Shown: positions 22,741-23,648 of the stretch, in pieces
Numbering within the stretch: position 1 is the stretch's first letter
How the letters are laid out: each line of letters begins with the position of its first letter
Assembly: GCA_016650415.1 (NCBI GenBank)
Contig: JAENVU010000071.1
Location: 1 to 23,648, forward strand
Origin: Acidimicrobiia bacterium
Lineage (GTDB): Bacteria; Actinomycetota; Acidimicrobiia; IMCC26256; JAENVU01
Reading direction: 5' to 3'
DNA: 23,648 nt
Notes under the pieces: model-generated
Told to the model about the DNA's origin: nothing
Database searches by the model: none
The model's input: the letters and a program-made list of their open reading frames with translations, nothing else
Made by a program: the position numbers and the translations under genes

Positions 22741-23648
22741 CAGAAGTAGCCCTCTTTCTTGCGATCTTCCATCGAAGATTCGTTGAACTTGTCGTCCGCA
22801 CGGGTCTCTCCGCGCTCGGTGATCCGAGACGCTGCGACCTCGAGAATGATGTCCTCGTAGGTGGCTGCCGGTGACTCCACCGCCCCGGTGCACGTGGCAT
22901 CGCCGACGGTCCGGAACCGGACGGTCATCTCCAGGACCTCTTCATGGTCCTGGACGGTCAGGAACGGCGTGATCGCCAGGAACATGCCGTCGCGTTGGAT
23001 CACCGGCCGCTGGTGCGCGAAGTAGATCGACGGCAGTTCGATCTCCTCACGGGCGATGTACTGCCAGACGTCCATCTCGGTCCAGTTCGAGATGGGGAAC
23101 ACGCGAATGTGCTCCCCCTTGCGGTGACGGGCGTTGTACAGGTTCCAGAGTTCGGGCCGCTGGTTCTTGGGGTCCCACTGACCGAAGTCGTCACGAAACG
23201 AGAACACCCGTTCCTTGGCGCGAGCCTTGTCTTCGTCCCGCCGACCACCGCCGAACACGGCGTCGAAGCCGTGCTCCTCGATGCCGTCGAGGAGAGTGAC
23301 ACTCTGCAAACGGTTGCGAGTCGCCTTCGGGCCGGTTTCTTCGTGGACTCGCCCATCGTCGATCGACTTCTGGACCGATGCGACGACGAGCGGTACGCCG
23401 AGTTCGGCCGCCCGGCGATCCCGGAAGTCGATGACCTCCGGGAAGTTGTGGCCGGTGTCGACGTGCATCAACGGGAAGGGCAACCGAGCCGGCCAGAAGG
23501 CTTTTTCGGCGAGTTTGAGCATCAGCGCCGAGTCCTTGCCGCCGGAGAAGAGCAGGGCGGGCCGCTCGAACTCGGCGGCGACTTCGCGCATGATGTGGAT
23601 CGACTCGGCCTCGAGGGCGTCGAGATGGGAGATCGTGGTGTCAGTCAC
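22740..23648 (-). CDS. cysD: Sulfate adenylyltransferase small subunit
   Basis: This 302-residue protein is the catalytic nucleotidyltransferase subunit that adenylylates sulfate to APS. It begins with SHLDALEAESIHIMREVAAE (7-26) and the PP-loop LLFSGGKDSALML (32-44), then HVDTGHNFPEV, GGGRRDEDKARAKERVFSFRD in the middle, FPISNWTEMDVWQYI, and the family's usual C-terminus ending KKEGYF. The GTG start uses the last three bases of the window. Because the N-terminus already matches the normal family start, the gene is probably complete, though a slightly earlier start outside the window cannot be ruled out. It is the first visible gene of the cysDNC unit; its promoter lies outside. Confidence 0.95.
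   Translation of the reverse strand: MTDTTISHLDALEAESIHIMREVAAEFERPALLFSGGKDSALMLKLAEKAFWPARLPFPLMHVDTGHNFPEVIDFRDRRAAELGVPLVVASVQKSIDDGRVHEETGPKATRNRLQSVTLLDGIEEHGFDAVFGGGRRDEDKARAKERVFSFRDDFGQWDPKNQRPELWNLYNARHRKGEHIRVFPISNWTEMDVWQYIAREEIELPSIYFAHQRPVIQRDGMFLAITPFLTVQDHEEVLEMTVRFRTVGDATCTGAVESPAATYEDIILEVAASRITERGETRADDKFNESSMEDRKKEGYF

Noticed and set aside
1..23648. tRNA, rRNA, CRISPR arrays, insertion sequences, phage genes, riboswitches
   Set aside because: Gaps between genes are all under about 125 bases, and none shows tRNA-like arms, spaced direct repeats, transposase frames or a recognisable riboswitch core.

Overview
This is a high-GC actinobacterial segment, almost all coding, with many GTG starts, ATGA/GTGA gene overlaps and several leaderless-type promoters (TANNNT about 7 bases before the start codon). 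Gene content and codon style suggest an Acidimicrobiia-like actinobacterium, possibly Ilumatobacter-like. That placement is an inference; the window holds no rRNA or other marker gene.

Layout. (A) + strand, 1-905: the end of a probable FAD-dependent oxidoreductase gene, overlapping a polyprenyl-phosphate glycosyltransferase (GT2). (B) - strand, 2639-847: a 15-codon leaderless mini-ORF overlapping a large membrane protein of GT-C type. (C) + strand, 2724-6343: two overlapping paralogous GT-C-like membrane proteins. (D) - strand, 7622-6375: an acyltransferase-3 membrane protein. (E) + strand, 7708-9773: two coupled extended-SDR epimerase/dehydratases. (F) - strand, 13689-9770: a four-gene unit of SAM methyltransferase, GT39-like membrane glycosyltransferase, a 103-aa small protein and a GMC oxidoreductase. 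(G) + strand, 13814-15001: a GT4 glycosyltransferase. (H) + strand, 15035-15694: an O-methyltransferase with its own leaderless promoter. (I) - strand, 17363-15727: a D-2-hydroxyacid dehydrogenase overlapping a class II aldolase. (J) - strand, 19860-17407: a PAS-PAS-PAS-GGDEF-EAL protein. (K) + strand, 19975-20910: a UDP-sugar 4-epimerase-like SDR. (L) - strand, 23648-20888: cysD-cysN-cysC, which makes PAPS from sulfate.

How it fits together (inference). Most genes are what a cell-surface glycan or glycolipid locus needs: nucleotide-sugar epimerases, cytoplasmic glycosyltransferases, a polyprenyl-phosphate-sugar synthase, four multi-pass GT-C-type proteins that could use lipid-linked sugars, an O-acyltransferase and methyltransferases. 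PAPS supply next door makes sulfation possible, and the GGDEF/EAL protein offers a c-di-GMP link. No flippase, polymerase, ABC exporter or sulfotransferase is visible here, so the locus must extend beyond the window or depend on genes elsewhere.

No RNA genes, insertion sequences, CRISPR arrays or phage genes were seen. No gene-free stretch exceeds about 125 bases. I did not find a clearly novel multi-gene system. The best leads are the leaderless mini-ORF at 2639, the recurring leaderless promoter pattern, the split GMC oxidoreductase/small-protein pair, and the inverted repeats in the divergent region 13690-13813.
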